A DNA stretch of 18,861 nt, taken from Chloroflexota bacterium (lineage in GTDB: Bacteria; Chloroflexota; Limnocylindria; QHBO01). The notes beneath the pieces were generated by a model. The model was not told where the DNA came from, did no database searches, and saw only the letters and a program-made list of their open reading frames with translations. Position 1 is the first letter of the stretch, and every line of letters begins with the position of its first letter. The stretch spans positions 1 to 18,861 of the forward strand of contig JAOUHE010000016.1 of NCBI GenBank assembly GCA_029865285.1, given 5' to 3'. Positions 1 through 9,378 of this stretch are shown here, in pieces. A program made the translations under genes and the position numbers.

Positions 1-98
1 GCGCTCGAACGGCAGATCACGCGACTCGGCCGCGAGAAGGCCGATGCAACCAGAGCGATGAGAGACCCGGCCCAGGTGGTCGGGGCGAGGAGGAGCTA

Positions 99-99
<1 letters not shown>
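1..99 (+). CDS. 3' end of an upstream gene, possibly DNA primase (dnaG)
   Basis: An open frame enters from the left edge and ends at TAG 97-99 after 32 codons. The visible residues are charged and helix-like (ALERQITRLGREKADA), but no diagnostic motif is present. The stop overlaps the GTG start of rpoD (TAGTG), which indicates an operon with translational coupling. Many bacteria carry dnaG directly before rpoD, so the C-terminal tail of primase is the best guess. That identification rests on context only. Confidence 0.5.
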
Positions 100-2012
<1,913 letters not shown>

Positions 2013-2043
2013 GTAGGCGCCGGCGACGACCCCGATTCACCCA

Positions 2044-2069
2044 GCCCGCGTCGTTTCTGCGCTGCGGGC
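2044..2069. terminator. Weak hairpin between convergent rpoD and protease genes
   Basis: GCCCGC at 2044-2049 can pair with GCGGGC at 2064-2069 across a 14-nt loop. It lies in the 68-nt gap between two convergent stop codons, where a bidirectional terminator is expected. There is no T-run on either side, so the call rests on position and a short GC stem. Confidence 0.3.
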
Positions 2070-2080
2070 CGGGCGGTGTA

Positions 2081-3340
2081 TCAGCCCGCCGCGGTTGGTT
2101 GCAGGTCGATTCGCACAGAGACGGTGCGGGCGGCTGTTGCCGCGAGGAACTGCTGATCGGTCAGGCGATCGGCGGGCACGTTGAGCGTGCGAGCAACACG
2201 GGGACGGTGCCGGAGGTACGTTGCCAGGTCAGCCTTGGCCTCCGGATCGTCGCCGACATGGACGGTGGCCCGACCCGCGATGTCGCGACCAGCTACCTCC
2301 ACAATGACCTCTGGGGTGACCTGTACGTTGCGCCACCACTGCTTGTGGTCCGGATGGCCGACCAGGACATACAGGCGCCCGGGTTCGTGGACGCACTCGA
2401 CCGGCGTCCTCAGCGTCCGACCCGACCGACGTCCCTTGAAGGTGATCACCGTCATGCCGCCGAACAGGCGGCCCATTGGTGAGCGCAGGGCCCCGACGAG
2501 CAACCCGTCGCGGAGCCTGACCACGAATGGTCGTGTCCCCGGCTCGTCGGCCACCAGCCAACCGACGACCACGACGATCGCCCACAGGAGCACCCCATTC
2601 CAGACGACCACACCGGGGAGACCCCGCCCGGCCGCCGTGGCGCTCCCAAAGTTGAGCGCGAGGTGCCACAGCGCGACGATCCAGATGCTGCTCCCAGAGC
2701 TCACGTAGATCCAGGTGAGAACGATTGCGCCGCTGGTTATCCCGATACCCATCATGGGGATGATTGTCAGCCCCAGGTTGCGGTAGGTTTCGATCACCCA
2801 GAACGAGGGAACGTGCCAGGCGAACCAGACCGCGGCGACCATGAGGCTGGTCGTGATCGGTCCGTGGCGACTCAGCAACTTCGGTGTCAGGAATCCTCGC
2901 CAGCCGACCTCCTCCCCAAACCCGTTGCAGACAAGGACCAGAACCACGACCAGCGGGAACGCCAGCGCGGGCAGCCCGCTGAACTCACCCAGCTCCGCGA
3001 AGGTCGGCGTCTGACCGCCGGTTACCGCCAGCAGGCCGACCGCCGCGAGGAACATGAGGTAGGGGATCGTCGCTACTCCGTACCAGCGTAAGGGGACCCG
3101 CCAACGGAGCATTCGAGCGCCAAGATCACGGAGCCCGGCTCGTCCCTCCACGACGAGCGTCACGATGACTGCCGCGATCATCGGACCAACCAGCCCGGGG
3201 AACTGGCTGACGTTGCCGCCCGGCGTGACGATCTCGCCGCGCAGCGCCATCGGGATCCAGTTGGCCCACGTCAGGCCCACAGCAAGGATCAGGTACGCGG
3301 CAATGGGATGCCGTCGTATGAGGTCTCGGGTGCGCGCCAT
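2081..3340 (-). CDS. CPBP intramembrane protease fused to a Ddn-like (nitroreductase/DUF385) domain
   Basis: The 419-residue protein has two parts. Residues 1 to about 265 form a multi-pass membrane domain with the three motifs of the CPBP (CAAX protease/bacteriocin-processing) family: EEVGWRG at 143-149 (catalytic Glu143-Glu144, Arg148), the FxxxH-type motif ending at His176 (WFAWH), and His226-x3-Asn230. Residues from about 285 to 413 resemble the deazaflavin(F420)-dependent nitroreductase family typified by mycobacterial Ddn: GRRSGRTLRTP, then LVGHPDHKQWWRNV near 327-339. The frame is continuous between the domains. The ATG at 3340 has GAGG about six bases upstream. CPBP proteins act in membrane proteolysis or prenyl-protein and peptide maturation, and Ddn-like proteins use F420H2 or bind lipophilic quinones. 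The substrate of the fusion cannot be inferred. It is convergent with rpoD and has no operon partner. Confidence 0.88.
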   Translation of the reverse strand: MARTRDLIRRHPIAAYLILAVGLTWANWIPMALRGEIVTPGGNVSQFPGLVGPMIAAVIVTLVVEGRAGLRDLGARMLRWRVPLRWYGVATIPYLMFLAAVGLLAVTGGQTPTFAELGEFSGLPALAFPLVVVLVLVCNGFGEEVGWRGFLTPKLLSRHGPITTSLMVAAVWFAWHVPSFWVIETYRNLGLTIIPMMGIGITSGAIVLTWIYVSSGSSIWIVALWHLALNFGSATAAGRGLPGVVVWNGVLLWAIVVVVGWLVADEPGTRPFVVRLRDGLLVGALRSPMGRLFGGMTVITFKGRRSGRTLRTPVECVHEPGRLYVLVGHPDHKQWWRNVQVTPEVIVEVAGRDIAGRATVHVGDDPEAKADLATYLRHRPRVARTLNVPADRLTDQQFLAATAARTVSVRIDLQPTAAG

Positions 3341-3503
3341 GGTGGCCTCGTCAGCGAATTCCTTATCCGGTCGTATAGCTCGAAGTTGTTTCCAGCACCA
3401 GGGTCGATCGGACCCTTACGGCTGGGATCGTTGCCCGACGGCTGACATCGTGGACCCGGGCTGACCTGCCCGGTTATTCGCTTCTGGGCGCCGGGTCGTG
3501 ACT

Positions 3504-3533
3504 TTGACCGTCTGCGGCGCATGGCCGTATCAT
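3504..3533 (+). promoter_or_regulatory. Sigma-70-type promoter of tRNA-Asn
   Basis: TTGACC at 3504-3509 and TATCAT at 3528-3533 are separated by 18 nt. The -10 element ends 40 nt before the mature 5' end of the tRNA, which fits a short leader removed by RNase P. Confidence 0.6.
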
Positions 3534-3573
3534 CGGCCGGTCCCCAGGCCGCGGCGAGGGGTCGCAGACGCGT

Positions 3574-3648
3574 TCCGGCGTAGCTCAGTGGTAGAGCGGG
3601 CGGCTGTTAACCGCTTGGTCGTAGGTTCGAGTCCTACCGCCGGAGCCA
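3574..3648 (+). tRNA. tRNA-Asn (anticodon GUU)
   Basis: A full cloverleaf can be folded by eye. The acceptor stem is TCCGGCG with CGCCGGA (3638-3644), the D stem GCTC/GAGC, the anticodon stem GGCGG/CCGCT with loop CTGTTAA, and the T arm GTAGG-TTCGAGT-CCTAC. The discriminator is G3645 and CCA is encoded at 3646-3648. Anticodon GTT at 3606-3608 reads Asn codons. The 3' end is used on the opposite strand as the end of a serine recombinase gene, so this tRNA looks like the integration target of the neighbouring element and was restored intact. Confidence 0.95.
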
Positions 3649-5189
3649 CTCACTTACTGCGTCCGACCGGTTAGCGCCCTGATCGGTCGTCACGTTCCAG
3701 ACGGCTACGGCCTTCAGCTCCCGGCTGTCGACGTCGACGCGCTCGAAGAGGTCCCTCACGGTAGCGACCCGGGTCTCGAGCGGGGCGCGTTCGAGGATGC
3801 CTTCGAACTGGGCGATGGTCTCGTCGACCATGCGCTTCGTGATCCTGATCGGCCGCTCCTTCAGCTGGAGGTCGTTCAGGCGCGCTGTCGCCGCTGCGAG
3901 TTCGGCACCCACCGTCTCAGTCTCGAGGGTGATCCGTTCGGCCGCGCGCGGCCCGCATTGCGAAGGGCGCGACGGAGATTCGCGTCCTGCTGCTCGAGCT
4001 TGCGCACTTGAGCGCGCGCTCGATCGAGGTCTGGACCGCGCTACTCGGCGCGCTTGCGGATGTCGTCGTTGAGGAGGGTGACCATCTCGCGGATCGCTTC
4101 GGGCGTGAACAGGGTGCTGCGGATGCGGTCCATGATCCCGGCCTCGAGGTGATCGGCCCGGACCTGGGGACGGCCACACCGGGCGAGGCAGCGGTAGTAC
4201 CGACGCTCCCGCGAATTGGTGCCCGCCATCCGGCTGCCGCACGCGCAGCGCAGGAGCTCGGTCAGGACGTACCCACCGGCATAGCGGCTGACCGGCAGCC
4301 GGTTAGCACGGCGACGGATCAGCATGTCTTGGACTCGGCTCCAGAGCTGCTCGGGGACAACCGGTTCGACCTCGCTGGTGACGAGGTCGTCCTGCGGGTT
4401 CCTTCGGCGCTTTCGACCATGCTCGCCTTCGACCCGAGTCTCTCGGTTGAAGACCTTGACACCGCGGTAGATCGGGTTGGCGAGGATGGTCGCCAGGCTC
4501 GACTTGTTTCTGCAGATGCCGGTGGCCGCCACGATCTTGTCATACATCGCGCCCTGGGCAGCCATCTGGAAGGCTTGGACGACCCGCGGGGCGACCTCTG
4601 GGTCAGGTACCCAGCGCACCCGGGTGAGTGGCGTCCCGTCGTAGCGGGTACCAACGACGACCGGCTCGCGCTTGTAGCCGACCGGCGGGCGGCCTCCGGC
4701 TGAGTAGCCGTGGCGGGCCAGCTCCTTCTGCGAGCGCAGCACATCAGCAGCGGTGGCCGCGGCGTAGAACTGGTCGACCGCCATCAGGATGTGGGTGATG
4801 AGCATGCCGAGCGGCCCCTCGGGGATCGGCTCCTTGTAGCTGATGAGCTCGATGCCCCGCTTCCGCAGCAGGGCACGGTAGATGAGGCCCTCCTCGATAT
4901 CGCGCCCGAAACGGCTCAGCTTCCAGAGCAGCACCCATTTGAAGCTGGGGTGCGGTTCGCGGGCGCGACCGACGATCCCCTGGAGGCCCGGTCGGCCTTC
5001 GAAGTCCGTGCCGCTGATGCCGACGTCCTTGACGACCTCACAGGTGGCTCCGGCAGCGGTGACGGCTGCCGTCAGTTCGGCGATCTGCGAGTCGATGGGC
5101 AGTTCGTCCTCCGCCTGGTGAGCGGTGGAGACGCGGACGTAGACGATGCCGTGGGTGCCGGCCGGGATCTTGATCATGGTGCCGACCAT
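3634..5189 (-). pseudogene. Large serine recombinase (integrase), disrupted by a stop codon and a frameshift
   Basis: From the ATG at 5189 (a second in-frame ATG is at 5177) the frame encodes 382 residues. These comprise a resolvase catalytic domain (YVRVST with nucleophile Ser21, then LLWKLSRFGRDIEEG), a recombinase domain (GYSAGGRPPVGYKREP) and a zinc ribbon (CACG, then YYRCLARC). It stops at TAG 4041-4043 within KRAE*RGPDLDRARAQ, where family context suggests an ancestral sense codon such as GAG. The same frame then continues through a coiled-coil stretch to a CG-repeat at about 3943-3951, where the coding frame shifts. The remaining ~100 residues (ERITLETETVGAELAAATARL and on to VSEWLRR) run to a TAG inside the tRNA-Asn T arm. 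Restored, it would be about 518 residues, normal for the family. Such enzymes integrate and excise mobile elements. As read, it lacks the C-terminal coiled-coil part and is probably inactive. Confidence 0.88.
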
Positions 5190-5382
5190 GCTAGTCCCGC
5201 GGGCAACTTGGGCCGTTCTTGGACTCGCGTGACTCTTAGCGCCATGAAGTCCGAGTCCACCGGACGCGACCCCTGACAAGGATCGGCTTGCAGACCTGTC
5301 GCCTAGCGACCTGCTCGCCATCCTTCTCGCGGCGTCAGGCGTCCACCCAGGGCGGATCGACTTCAAGGCCAACCGGCTCGAG

Positions 5383-5916
5383 GTGTCGGGCGCGGCCCAC
5401 GGCAACCTTGGCATCAACCCGTTGAGCGTTATCGCTGTCCTCACGCCGCTCATTCCTGCCGACGTTCGCCGGCTAGTGTTCCGACTCAAGCGCCAGCGCG
5501 GAGCGGTGGTCGCCGACGTCATGCTCGAGCCGCTGCGCCGGTTCCAGGCGGGCGAGGGTCTGGCTAAGAACATTGCCTTCGTGGAGTTACTGGGCCGAGC
5601 CACGCTCAACGGGCATCCCGTATTTCCACAACGCCACGTCCGTTTCATGTTCGCCTTCTACGTTCACGGGCTCCTTGAGGCGGCACTCGCGCAAGTTGAA
5701 GAGGCGGGCCTCCTTCTGGCTGGTAGCGCCCGGCGCCTCAAGGACCGCGAGCTTGCCGAGGCCCTCGAGGCCTTCGTGCTCATGAAGCGCGCGCAAGCGG
5801 GTGGGCCGCCGGCATCCGCCACCACTATCCGTACCTACAACCGCTTGGCGGAGTACATCGGAAAGCCGCCCGGTGCTTGGAACGATGGCTCGGGCCCGAA
5901 GTTCACCGCGGCCTGA
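5383..5916 (+). CDS. Unknown protein of the tRNA-Asn island; true 5' end probably frameshifted
   Basis: The GTG at 5383 gives 177 residues and no family I recognise. It has a hydrophobic, helix-rich middle (VRFMFAFYVHGLLEAAL) and no catalytic motif. The same frame stays open and coding-like upstream to 5248 (DLSPSDLLAILLAASG, then RIDFKANRLEV) but has no ATG, GTG or TTG start there. An ATG at 5244 in the neighbouring frame reads MKSESTGRDP and hits TGA at 5274-5276. Removing one base near 5274 would join the two frames into a protein of about 223 residues. The gene is therefore either a shortened version starting at 5383, without a clear ribosome site, or a frameshifted relic. It is divergent from the recombinase, 54 nt away from the 5244 start, so it was probably cargo of the same element. 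Confidence 0.55.
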   Translation: MSGAAHGNLGINPLSVIAVLTPLIPADVRRLVFRLKRQRGAVVADVMLEPLRRFQAGEGLAKNIAFVELLGRATLNGHPVFPQRHVRFMFAFYVHGLLEAALAQVEEAGLLLAGSARRLKDRELAEALEAFVLMKRAQAGGPPASATTIRTYNRLAEYIGKPPGAWNDGSGPKFTAA

Positions 5917-5919
5917 CGT

Positions 5920-6225
5920 TTAGCTGTCGGTCCGACGCCGGAAACGCGCCATCCCGTGTCGACTCCGGTTGCGCCTCAGTTCGGCACTGCAGCCGGAGCA
6001 ATGCCGTTGAACAGGCGAGCGCCGCTCGACGACTTGATGGCAGCGGCGACACTCGAGCAGGGCGACCTTCAGCCAATCACGGGAGCGCGTGGGCCGGGGA
6101 AGCGAGATCTCGCTCGCGGCCTCGCCTCGGGAACGCAGTAAGTGGCCGGCTCCGGCCCACGCTGTGGAGCAGGCAGGCGGCCCGAATTGGGGACAAAGGG
6201 ATCCACTCGGCTGCCGTGAGCGCAT
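5920..6225 (-). CDS. Small CxxC...CxxC zinc-ribbon protein (copy 1)
   Basis: The 101-residue basic protein has two Cys pairs in its second half (LECRRCHQVVERRSP, then HCSGC), the spacing of a small zinc ribbon likely to bind nucleic acid or protein. A block beginning GHLLRSRGEAASEISLP is shared with a second copy near 9379-9609. Codon-by-codon comparison of the two shows mostly synonymous differences, which argues that this strand and frame is the real one. The ATG lies directly after the stop of the serine hydrolase gene (one base between them), so it would be the last gene of that minus-strand operon. Its end is 3 nt from the convergent 5383-5916 gene. The N-terminal ~27 residues are not shared with copy 2. 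I know no named family for it. Confidence 0.6.
   Translation of the reverse strand: MRSRQPSGSLCPQFGPPACSTAWAGAGHLLRSRGEAASEISLPRPTRSRDWLKVALLECRRCHQVVERRSPVQRHCSGCSAELRRNRSRHGMARFRRRTDS
6107..6158 (+). repeat. Direct repeat, copy 1 (52 bp, pair with 9560-9611)
   Basis: The 52 bases differ from 9560-9611 at only two positions that I can see. The match ends abruptly at CCGGCCC on the right and fades on the left into lower similarity that is still visible at protein level through the zinc-ribbon frame. The block contains GCAGTAAGTG at 6135-6144 and GGCTCCGG at 6148-6155. Confidence 0.85.
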
Positions 6226-6226
6226 G

Positions 6227-7408
6227 TCAGCCTGCCCCGCCGAAAGGAGCCAGCAGCTCAGGTGGGTCGGGCGGCGGCTGTGCCGGCGGGGGAGCCGATG
6301 TCGCGGTCGCGGTGCCCACGTTCATGACGATGGCGGCCACGACTCCGTTGGCCCGGTCAATCAGCAGCAACGCGGAACCGCCGACCACCGCGCCGGTCTG
6401 CATGGCGAGGCACGGCCCTGGCGGATTGCAGGCCACCTCGAAGCCGATCCCGTAGCCGGTGGTTTCGCCGTCAGGGAGGGCGGCATCGGCGAAGAGCGCA
6501 TCCTGGGCGTCCGGGCTGATGAACGAGTCGTCGAGCAGGGCGGCGCCCAGCCGTGCCAGATCGGATGCGGACGCACTCCAACCGCCTGACGGCAGCCGGT
6601 CGCTCAGGTCGGCCACCGGCGCGGGCACGACTTGGGCAACGGCCAGCCGCTCGTATGGGCGGGCACGGGCCGGTGGCTGCACCGACGCATCGTCCGGCGT
6701 CGTCGAAATCATGCCGACCACATCCAGAACCTGCCGCTCCACGAGGCTGCCGTAGTCGTCGCCGGTCACCGCTTCGAGCAGCGCTCCCAAGAGGTTGTAG
6801 CCGTAGCTCGAATACGAGGAACTCGTGCCCGGCTCGAATAGCAACGGGGAGCCGGCGAAGATGGAGAGGCCTGCTGCGACCGAGTCGAAGTGCTGCCGGT
6901 TCACCACCTCGCCGGACGTTCGGTAGTGACGGATGCCGGATTGGTGGTGGCCGAGCTGGGCAACGGTGATGGAGTGGAGTTCTCGCGGCAGATCGGGGAG
7001 GAGGTCTCCGACCGTGGAGTCCAAGTCGATGGCCCCGGCATCCAGCAACCGCGCCAGGGCTGCAGCGGTGATCGACTTCGAGACACTGCCGACACGGAAT
7101 GCCGTCTCCGGGCAGGCCGGGACGCCCGCTTCTGTGTCGGCAAGCCCGAACGCGGCCGCCCACACGACCTCCCCGTGGACAGCGACTGCGACAGCCGCCC
7201 CGGGCGCCTCGAAGGCGGCCATCGCCCTCTCCATGAACGTGCTCCCAGCCTGGATGGCCGTCGCATATTCCGGGTCTGCAACCGCACCGGAACAGGTGTC
7301 ACGGACTTGGCCCGCGTCGTCGCGCGAAGCCGCCGGCGCGCCACACGCGGCAAGAGCCACGGCCGCGAGGAGGGCCAACAACGGCAGCCGGTCGCGGTGC
7401 GCCATCAT
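6227..7408 (-). CDS. Lipoprotein serine hydrolase of the class C beta-lactamase/LACTB-like family
   Basis: The 393-residue protein starts with a lipoprotein signal peptide (hydrophobic stretch, lipobox LAAC with Cys22), so it should sit on the outer face of the cytoplasmic membrane. The catalytic SxxK is Ser108-Val-Ser-Lys111 (RVGSVSKSITA). The second motif reads Tyr199-Ser-Ser (SYSSYGYNLLG) instead of Tyr-x-Asn, and the third reads Gln337-Thr-Gly instead of Lys/His-Thr-Gly. Together with HHQSGIRHY at 154-162 this resembles LACTB-type peptidases more than true beta-lactamases. It ends in a Pro-rich tail. Two ATGs are adjacent; the second (7405) lies at a better distance from GGAGGG. It follows the membrane protein gene by 21 nt in a PadR-controlled operon. 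Peptide or ester hydrolysis is likely, but the substrate is unknown. Confidence 0.88.
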   Translation of the reverse strand: MMAHRDRLPLLALLAAVALAACGAPAASRDDAGQVRDTCSGAVADPEYATAIQAGSTFMERAMAAFEAPGAAVAVAVHGEVVWAAAFGLADTEAGVPACPETAFRVGSVSKSITAAALARLLDAGAIDLDSTVGDLLPDLPRELHSITVAQLGHHQSGIRHYRTSGEVVNRQHFDSVAAGLSIFAGSPLLFEPGTSSSYSSYGYNLLGALLEAVTGDDYGSLVERQVLDVVGMISTTPDDASVQPPARARPYERLAVAQVVPAPVADLSDRLPSGGWSASASDLARLGAALLDDSFISPDAQDALFADAALPDGETTGYGIGFEVACNPPGPCLAMQTGAVVGGSALLLIDRANGVVAAIVMNVGTATATSAPPPAQPPPDPPELLAPFGGAG

Positions 7409-7429
7409 GGGCCCTCCGGCGAGCGAGCC

Positions 7430-7993
7430 TCAGAGGTTCTCGGTGACCCAGTAGACGGCCATGAACAGCGCGACTGCGGCGCTTAGCGTGGCGATGACGA
7501 TGTTCACAACCGGGGCGGCCAGGCTGAACGTCCCGACAAGCCGCCCGTGCTCCCAGCGCGGGACACCGCGAACAACCGGCAGCAGGGCGAGGACCAGCGC
7601 GAGATAGGGGGCCAGAGTAAGGACCGTTTCGCCGAGCGGATGGGTGACCAGTGGCGTCATGGCCGGCTCGATGGCATCGAACGGCGCCGCGACGCCGACC
7701 ACGTACTTGAGCACCGCCACGCCGATCAGGACGGCGGTCGGCAGGAGGACCGCCGCACCCAGCACGGCAGAGCGCTGCGGGTGGTCGCGCATGATGGTCC
7801 CTCCCAAAGTGATCAGGTGGAGCCCTGTGCCCGGCGCACGACGAGCGTGGAGGCTGAGCCCGTGGCGGGCAACGTCGATGGCGGTCGCCGGCGTCGCGGG
7901 TGCGTCATCGAGAAGCTGCCTGAACTCGCCTCCGTAGCGCCTCATCCAAGCGCGGGGGTACAGACGGAGCAAGAGGCTGATGCAGCGCCTCAT
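7430..7993 (-). CDS. PadR-linked membrane protein of unknown function
   Basis: The 187 residues open with an amphipathic segment, LLLRLYPRAWMRRYGGEF, of the kind often seen at the N-terminus of membrane proteins encoded next to PadR regulators (permease-prefix-like). Three hydrophobic segments follow at about 76-103, 122-142 and 155-182. There are no transporter or enzyme motifs. Its ATG overlaps the TGA of the padR gene (shared ATGA, 7990-7993), so the two are translationally coupled. It probably works with the regulator and the downstream hydrolase in a membrane or envelope response, which is an inference from gene order. Confidence 0.8.
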   Translation of the reverse strand: MRRCISLLLRLYPRAWMRRYGGEFRQLLDDAPATPATAIDVARHGLSLHARRAPGTGLHLITLGGTIMRDHPQRSAVLGAAVLLPTAVLIGVAVLKYVVGVAAPFDAIEPAMTPLVTHPLGETVLTLAPYLALVLALLPVVRGVPRWEHGRLVGTFSLAAPVVNIVIATLSAAVALFMAVYWVTENL

Positions 7994-8289
7994 GACTGCA
8001 CCCGGGATGTCGCGACGTGGGTGAGATGACGGAGCTCGCTAACTCGCTTCGCGAGGTAACTGGCGCCAGCCTGTGTGAGGCGGTACGGCGTCCGGCGGTG
8101 CTCCGCCGGCATCGGCTCGATGAGCCCGTCCTGCTCGAGGCGCTCGATTGCGCCGTACAGGGTGCCCGGCCCGAGGCGTTGGCCGGCGAAGTCCTGCACG
8201 TCGAGGAGGATCCCGTGCCCATGCTTCGGGCCGGCGGCCAGGCTGATCATCACCAGCAGGCTGGGGTCCGCGCCACGTCGACGGTCCAC
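7990..8289 (-). CDS. PadR family transcriptional regulator
   Basis: The 99 residues are the length of a minimal PadR protein. They show the winged-helix signature: HGHGILLDVQDFAGQRLGPGTLYGAIERLEQDGLIE, then the wing EHRRTPYRLTQAG, and a short C-terminal helix for dimerisation. The GTG start has a strong ribosome site (GGAGAGG, about six bases upstream). It is the first gene of the operon with the membrane protein and serine hydrolase. An imperfect palindrome just upstream (8302-8330) is a plausible autoregulatory operator. PadR proteins usually repress their own operon until a ligand binds; the ligand here is unknown. Confidence 0.93.
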   Translation of the reverse strand: MDRRRGADPSLLVMISLAAGPKHGHGILLDVQDFAGQRLGPGTLYGAIERLEQDGLIEPMPAEHRRTPYRLTQAGASYLAKRVSELRHLTHVATSRVQS

Positions 8290-8301
8290 TGTGCGCCTCT
8301 C

Positions 8302-8330
8302 CTACGTTATGCGTAGTCCGTACAATGTAG
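8302..8330. promoter_or_regulatory. Imperfect 29-bp palindrome upstream of padR (candidate operator)
   Basis: The segment begins CTACGTTATGCG and ends TACAATGTAG, and 10 of 14 positions of its two arms are complementary around base 8316. It is the most AT-rich patch in the neighbourhood and lies between 12 and 41 nt upstream of the GTG start of padR. PadR operators are typically palindromes of about this size with outer AT-rich arms. Confidence 0.5.
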
Positions 8331-8442
8331 TAGCCAGCTGCGTCTGTCAACTGCTTCCGAAGGCGAGTGGGTTACTGGTGGTCCTGAGCGACCCTCCTGG
8401 GCATTACCGCAAGCGGACTCGCTCCCGCTCATACTCGCGTGG

Positions 8443-9138
8443 ATGACCCTTCCGGATCCGGCACCCGCTCCCGACCTTTCGAGCGTCTTGCCTCGGTATC
8501 CTCTTCGACTCAATGCGATCTACGAAGACGAACGAGGCCGCGACGAAATCACCATTTCGAACGATGGGAAGGATCTGCACACGACGCTGCGCGGCGTGGC
8601 CCTCAGCGGTTCCGACTTCGATGGGCTCGAGGCAGAGTCGCCCGGAAGCGAGGACATGCCGCCGTTCACATTGGACAAGTTCGGCATGCTCGCGACGGGT
8701 TCACTGACACTTCTGGTTCCGACCGCGATCGACATCGCCGGAATGCCGCAAGTCATCGACATCGAAGCGACGATCGTTCTCCCGCCACCGATCGAACGGG
8801 TCGAGTTGACGATCAGGCTGCCCGACGGACGCGGTCCGTTTCGCGGGATGAACAACGGCGGCGACTTCGAGGCTGAACTGGAGGAGGTCGTCCGTGCCCT
8901 TCCGGCCGACGTTCGGCTGCTGGCCTGCTACACCTGCGGTCTGTCGGACTACAGTCCGCTCGGTCACGGCCTGTTCCAAGGCCTCGCGTGCTTCCGCGAT
9001 GTCAAGGATGCCTACCGGCGCGTCGCATCGAAATGGGACATCTTCAACCTCTTGCCGTCCTTGACCGAGTACGTTCAGGAAACGCACCTCTGCCCCGAAT
9101 GGGAGCCTCGCCCTCCCGGCCGCGGCTATCGCGGTTGA
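8443..9138 (+). CDS. Unknown soluble protein, possibly DUF6304-like
   Basis: The 231-residue protein has no signal peptide or membrane segment. It has a beta-rich first two thirds (EITISNDGKDLHTTLRGV, then IDIEATIVLPPPIERVELTIRLP) and a conserved-looking Cys-rich patch near 165-190 (LLACYTCGLSDYSPLGHG, then GLACFRDVKDAYRRV). The style recalls actinobacterial DUF6304 proteins, but I cannot confirm that. The ATG lacks a clear ribosome site. The gene is divergent from padR (153 nt apart), so the two may share the control region, but nothing ties their functions together. Confidence 0.7.
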   Translation: MTLPDPAPAPDLSSVLPRYPLRLNAIYEDERGRDEITISNDGKDLHTTLRGVALSGSDFDGLEAESPGSEDMPPFTLDKFGMLATGSLTLLVPTAIDIAGMPQVIDIEATIVLPPPIERVELTIRLPDGRGPFRGMNNGGDFEAELEEVVRALPADVRLLACYTCGLSDYSPLGHGLFQGLACFRDVKDAYRRVASKWDIFNLLPSLTEYVQETHLCPEWEPRPPGRGYRG

Positions 9139-9378
9139 TGATCTGCCGAGGCCCTCGATCGCCGCCGCCCGCGTGCTCAAGCGGCTCCATGCCATCAACC
9201 CCCGCTGACAGGACGCCAAGTACGGGCGACGGCTTGGCGCCGCGAAGCGCCTCTATCGGCAGCGGCGCAGCCTGGCGGCGACCGGCCCAGGCCTCTGCGT
9301 CGTCCACTGAGGTGGGGGTAGATAGCTCCGCGGGCATCGCTGTTATAGCCCAGCTTGCGGACTGGGGACGAGCCGTCG

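Noticed and set aside
5956..6141. Plus-strand ORFs ending in LASGTQ at both 52-bp repeats (also 9355-9594).
   Set aside because: They are similar to each other only because they lie opposite the zinc-ribbon genes; silent-site differences favour the minus frame.
9141..9208. A coding-looking fragment ending VLKRLHAINPR before TGA at 9206, overlapping the end of the 8443-9138 gene in another frame.
   Set aside because: It is about 30 residues, has no start codon or homology I can name, and could be GC-rich background; the rest of 9139-9378 shows no gene.
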